DNA from: Candidatus Woesearchaeota archaeon
GTDB lineage: Archaea; Nanobdellota; Nanobdellia; Woesearchaeales; JAFCFN01
DNA: 52,561 nt
Assembly (NCBI GenBank): GCA_017608625.1
Contig: JAFCFN010000005.1
Span: 1-52,561, forward strand
Reading direction: 5' to 3'
Of this stretch, positions 49,509-52,561 are shown piece by piece. The notes under the pieces are model-generated. The model saw only the letters and a list, made by a program, of their open reading frames with translations, searched no databases and was not told the origin of the DNA. Both the position numbers and the translations under genes were made by a program. Positions within the stretch are counted from its first letter, which is position 1. Each line of letters begins with the position of its first letter.

Positions 49509-49964
49509 AAATTCTCTATCAACAGCTTTAAAATAGTCCTTTATTCTTGTTATAATATTAGGTAATAAAAATTTTTCCAATTTTTCTTCAAAAGTTTCTG
49601 TTAAAGGTGCTTTTTCAGCAATCCTATAATTATTTTGAATCTTCTCAACCAGGAAGATATCTCTTAATCTTTTCAGCTGTCTTCTTATGTTGGATGATGC
49701 AATTCCAAGCAAAGGGAGATTGTGATGTTTTCTTAAATCTATTACTCTCTTCTCTATTTCAGAACTGTCTAATTCTCTTTTAGCTTTTAATAAAACATAA
49801 AGAACATCTACTATAACATCCCTGCTGTCTCCTGGCTGCAATAATCCTATGCTTAAACAAAGTTTTCTAATTAAATCCCTACCTTGTAAAGAAGGTTTTT
49901 CATATTTTCTTAGAGTTATTTCTGCTAAAGGCGTGTCTTTAGCTATTGTTTTAGTCTTAGGCAT
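49503..49964 (-). CDS. Probable winged-helix regulator
   Basis: 153 residues from ATG 49964; a TATA box ~25 bases upstream suggests a leaderless start, so the longer TTG frame to 49979 is not used. After an N-terminal arm (MPKTKTIAKDTPLAEITLRK) comes a winged-helix-like region: DVIVDVLYVLLKAKRELDSSEI, NIRRQLKRLRDIFLVEK and NYRIAEKAP as wing. Its tail is helical. Likely a DNA-binding regulator of unknown target. Confidence 0.62.
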   Translation of the reverse strand: MPKTKTIAKDTPLAEITLRKYEKPSLQGRDLIRKLCLSIGLLQPGDSRDVIVDVLYVLLKAKRELDSSEIEKRVIDLRKHHNLPLLGIASSNIRRQLKRLRDIFLVEKIQNNYRIAEKAPLTETFEEKLEKFLLPNIITRIKDYFKAVDREFK

Positions 49965-49985
49965 ATAAATTTTAAGCAAGAGCTA

Positions 49986-49997
49986 ATATTTATAGGT
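49986..49997 (-). promoter_or_regulatory. TATA box for the wHTH-like gene
   Basis: On the minus strand ACCTATAAATAT lies about 25 bases upstream of ATG 49964, supporting that leaderless start. Confidence 0.5.
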
Positions 49998-50012
49998 TTT
50001 GATTAGAAATTA

Positions 50013-50525
50013 TTATTTAAATTGGGTTGTATTTAATATTTCATTTGGTTTTAATAAAGAAATACCTGATTTATCTCCAAGAATTTCTACTTGGATTATT
50101 TTGTCTGGATTTTTCAAATCCACTAAAGCTCTGTCAATAGGGTCTGTTAGTTTTGTAATTAACTCTTTTTCATTTAGATTTATTCCTCTTATACGAAGAT
50201 TTAGTTTCCATTTATCACTCTCTCTAATTTCAGGAATAAAATTTTTGATACAACTTTGCATATCTATTATGTTTGTTTTGCACCACATATCTATTGGAAT
50301 ATAATAAAATGTTGATGAGAATTTCTCTGGATCCTTTTTACACAACTCAGTTAGTTTTTTAACAACAGCTCTTGCATTGTCTACTTTCAACCCTAAAACT
50401 CCTTTTATATCTGGTTCTAAAAATTCTGCTGTCAGCTTAAGCCTCATAAGATTATTAAGTAGCTCTTCCTTTGCTCTACCTTTATATTTTGGATTGTATG
50501 TTACTAATAGATTAGCATCTCTCAG
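50013..50525 (-). CDS. THUMP-domain (Tan1-like) protein, probable CTG start
   Basis: 170 residues if started at CTG 50525; only 144 from the first ATG (50447). The extension (DANLLVTYNPKYKGRAKEEL) matches the conserved first strand and helix of Tan1/THUMP proteins, and GGGGTGAT sits at the right distance from CTG; a stop codon lies three codons upstream. The THUMP domain (~55-155: YYIPIDMWCKTN, WKLNLRIRGINLNEKELI, KIIQVEILGDKSGISLLK) binds tRNA; eukaryotic Tan1 assists tRNA acetylation. No enzymatic partner is beside it. Confidence 0.75.
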   Translation of the reverse strand: MRDANLLVTYNPKYKGRAKEELLNNLMRLKLTAEFLEPDIKGVLGLKVDNARAVVKKLTELCKKDPEKFSSTFYYIPIDMWCKTNIIDMQSCIKNFIPEIRESDKWKLNLRIRGINLNEKELITKLTDPIDRALVDLKNPDKIIQVEILGDKSGISLLKPNEILNTTQFK

Positions 50526-50542
50526 ATTAGATCACCCCTCTT

Positions 50543-50575
50543 GGAATATAAATAGAACTTAGTGTATTTAAATAT
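50543..50575 (-). promoter_or_regulatory. Promoter of the THUMP gene
   Basis: Minus-strand TATA-like elements TATTTAAATAC (50565-50575) and TATTTATATTCC (about 50543-50553) lie upstream of the CTG start; the first would give a leader containing GAGGGGTGAT. Confidence 0.4.
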
Positions 50576-50605
50576 TATTATTTAATTTAAATTAAAAAAT
50601 AAAAT

Positions 50606-52561
50606 TTATTTTCTTTTTTTAAGTGCCACCAAAGTTATCACAAAGAACGCTGCTATTGCTGTAATTGATATTAAGGTGCTGTCTAATATGGGATTATTGC
50701 TTTGTATTGCAACAACTGCTCCTGTTAGCTCTGCCTCGCCTCCTGGAGAAACAGTAAATGTTACAGGAATGAAATAAGGGATTATATTGTCTGCATCAAT
50801 CCACATCTCAACAGTAACTGTTGCATCTCTCAATGCCTTAAAATTCCATTGAGTATGTACTGCTTTATTTGGCTTTAAAGGTTTGCAATAGTCTGTTTGT
50901 GCTTTTTCCAAACATGCATTCAAGTTTAAATTGCATTGCTCAATTGTTTGATTCTTTATTATAGCACAATCCTGAGCAGTTTTTCCTTCATATTCTTTAC
51001 ATTCTTTGCCTTTTCCTCCTTTAATGCATTTTAGACATTTTTCCTCTTCTTTTTTAGCATCCTTTATACATTTCTCATTCTCTTTTTCACATTTTTCTTC
51101 AGCACTTTTCTTCTTATCTGTTAAACAATACAAGTCAATATGTTTTGCAGTTAGCAATTCAACAGCATCTTCAGGGTACCATCTTACAAATGCTCTGAGA
51201 TTTGTTATATCCTCATCACCAGTGTTTTGAATTTTAATGCCTACTCTGTAAGTTGGTGGAAGTTTTGCTTGAGCAGATGTATCTACGACCTCTTCTTTTG
51301 TTAGAACTTTTAACCTGAATTTTATTGATTCACCTGCAGGAATAAGATAATTCCATGTAATTGTGTCATTATTCCAAAGCTCTAAACTAACATTTTCTGG
51401 GAAATTATTAACATATAAAACCTTTCCGTATGGATTAACTAAGTTTGTTATAGTAAATGCTGCATCATAATCAATTGGTGTTGGATTTTTCACTACAAAC
51501 TCTACAATATTATTATCTGCTAAATAATGGTATGGAGATTCTGTCGCATTTCCAACAGAAACATCAACAACTTCAAGTTTGTATGCTTTTACATAATAGT
51601 TATGACTTTCTCCTGGTTGCCATGAATCTGTAAATGAAATGGTAAGAGGCATTTCCTCGCTTTTTAACAAAGAACCATCTTTGTAAACTTCTGCATAAAA
51701 TATATCTGGATCATCAATAACAATATCAATTGTTTCGTCTAAGGATATTGTATCTGTATTTTTTATAGTTACATTTAACTCGTTGTTTTCATCAAGAGAG
51801 TATGTAAATTCATCAATTTTATTTCCTGTTATTACAGTACCTTCTAAGTATGTTGTTATAACAGGTATTGTTATTCCTGTGAAAGAGGTTAAATAAGTTC
51901 CATTCAAATCAGCTGTAAGGACTCTTAATGAATAATTTCCTGTTATCTCTGTTTTTGGTATGGTTATTGTTCCGGAGTAAATACCAGAAGATATTTTATT
52001 TAATCTTACAGAATATTCATTATTGTTTGTTTCTAAAGTAGAATAAACAATAGCCAAGTCATAAGGATTTCCATCTGGGTCAGTAACATTTGCTGTTATT
52101 TTCATATTATATCCTAAAGCATATTGATCTCTGTCAGTAGTTATAGAAGTGATATTCAATGGTTTTGCTGCAATTCCTATTGATATGGGCTCTAGAACAA
52201 ATTCTCTTGTTTGATAAGGATTATAATGCACATTAAACCTTACTTTATAAGGTGAGCCAGAAACAATATCAATTGGCAAAAATTCTTCTCCAGAAATAAT
52301 GTCTTTTATAGCAATGTATGGTGTTCCAAAATTACTTACTGTATAAGTTATATCTTGTTCAAGCGGAGAGATTACTGCAAATTGAGATTCATTATTTTCA
52401 GCAACAAATTCTGTTTTTGAGATTTGAGTTCCTTTTGTAACACTTAAAATAGCCTCTTTCTGATCTGTATTAGGAATTTCTGGAAGATTATCACATGCAT
52501 CTCCTAGTCCATCAGAATCTGTATCTAATTGATCTGGGTTATATGTATTTGGGCAGTTGTC
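50606..52561 (-). CDS. Large surface protein with thrombospondin type-3 repeat, N-terminus beyond window
   Basis: At least 651 residues visible; the frame is open to the window edge, and the TTG near 52279 is internal. The visible N-terminal end is a calcium-binding TSP3 repeat (DNCPNTYNPDQLDTDSDGLG, then DACDN). Several beta-sandwich, CARDB-like domains follow. Near ~450-530 of the visible part there is a Lys/Glu/Cys-rich helical insertion (CEKENEKCIKDAKKEEEKC). The C-terminus has one membrane segment and a KKRK tail. Probably an S-layer-associated or adhesion protein. Confidence 0.75.
   Translation of the reverse strand, partial: DNCPNTYNPDQLDTDSDGLGDACDNLPEIPNTDQKEAILSVTKGTQISKTEFVAENNESQFAVISPLEQDITYTVSNFGTPYIAIKDIISGEEFLPIDIVSGSPYKVRFNVHYNPYQTREFVLEPISIGIAAKPLNITSITTDRDQYALGYNMKITANVTDPDGNPYDLAIVYSTLETNNNEYSVRLNKISSGIYSGTITIPKTEITGNYSLRVLTADLNGTYLTSFTGITIPVITTYLEGTVITGNKIDEFTYSLDENNELNVTIKNTDTISLDETIDIVIDDPDIFYAEVYKDGSLLKSEEMPLTISFTDSWQPGESHNYYVKAYKLEVVDVSVGNATESPYHYLADNNIVEFVVKNPTPIDYDAAFTITNLVNPYGKVLYVNNFPENVSLELWNNDTITWNYLIPAGESIKFRLKVLTKEEVVDTSAQAKLPPTYRVGIKIQNTGDEDITNLRAFVRWYPEDAVELLTAKHIDLYCLTDKKKSAEEKCEKENEKCIKDAKKEEEKCLKCIKGGKGKECKEYEGKTAQDCAIIKNQTIEQCNLNLNACLEKAQTDYCKPLKPNKAVHTQWNFKALRDATVTVEMWIDADNIIPYFIPVTFTVSPGGEAELTGAVVAIQSNNPILDSTLISITAIAAFFVITLVALKKRK

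Overview
This is an AT-rich, gene-dense archaeal window. It carries TFB, archaeal-type pilin and secretion genes, Taw3, a form III RuBisCO with AMP phosphorylase, intron-bearing tRNAs, TATA-box promoters and many leaderless starts. The gene complement, with small proteins, very large cysteine-rich surface proteins and S-layer-like proteins, best fits a DPANN archaeon of the Woesearchaeota/Pacearchaeota type. That placement is inference; there is no rRNA gene here to confirm it.

Layout. 1-7.7 kb is a type IV pilus-like assembly operon: pilin-like and small membrane proteins, one secretion ATPase and two TadC/FlaJ-like membrane proteins. Next come two RNA-binding proteins (NFACT-R and CRM domains). 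8.7-13 kb holds an uncharacterised block: a 478-aa protein, a large TIM-barrel protein and a nucleotidyltransferase-HEPN fusion. 13-17 kb has Taw3, an S-layer-like protein and a flavin reductase / 41-aa protein / RuBisCO operon. 17.3-20.2 kb has a PLP enzyme, zinc-ribbon proteins and MetRS. 20.3-34.3 kb is a surface-protein cluster headed by a small DUF2683-like gene behind a cloverleaf-like RNA. 34.3-37.4 kb is a nine-gene minus-strand operon of small proteins, including an FHA domain and a zinc ribbon. 37.7-40.6 kb is a second nucleotidyltransferase-HEPN locus. 40.6-45.8 kb holds four tRNAs, PurU, a transporter and AMP phosphorylase. 45.8-52.5 kb has a response regulator, TFB, a DNA alkyltransferase, a methyltransferase-kinase fusion, a THUMP protein and a surface protein with a thrombospondin type-3 repeat.

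The strongest unusual signals are RNA-level. (1) The four tRNA genes (Leu, Thr, Val, Ser) together contain about twelve introns. All four have a T-loop intron at 59/60, three have D-loop introns, and tRNA-Ser also has a T-stem/T-loop junction intron at 53/54. Nearly all fit a bulge-helix-bulge, and removal restores normal tRNAs of 73-86 nt. (2) A repeated hairpin module lies between the Shine-Dalgarno sequence and the start codon of two genes, with a simpler version before tfb. (3) Tandem palindromic mini-elements occur between genes, at gene ends and inside metG.

Protein-level highlights are two nucleotidyltransferase-HEPN paralogs, one with an extra degenerate nucleotidyltransferase copy; the glutamine methyltransferase fused to a predicted kinase; a probable CTG start on the THUMP gene; and two giant surface proteins sharing a cysteine-patterned domain.
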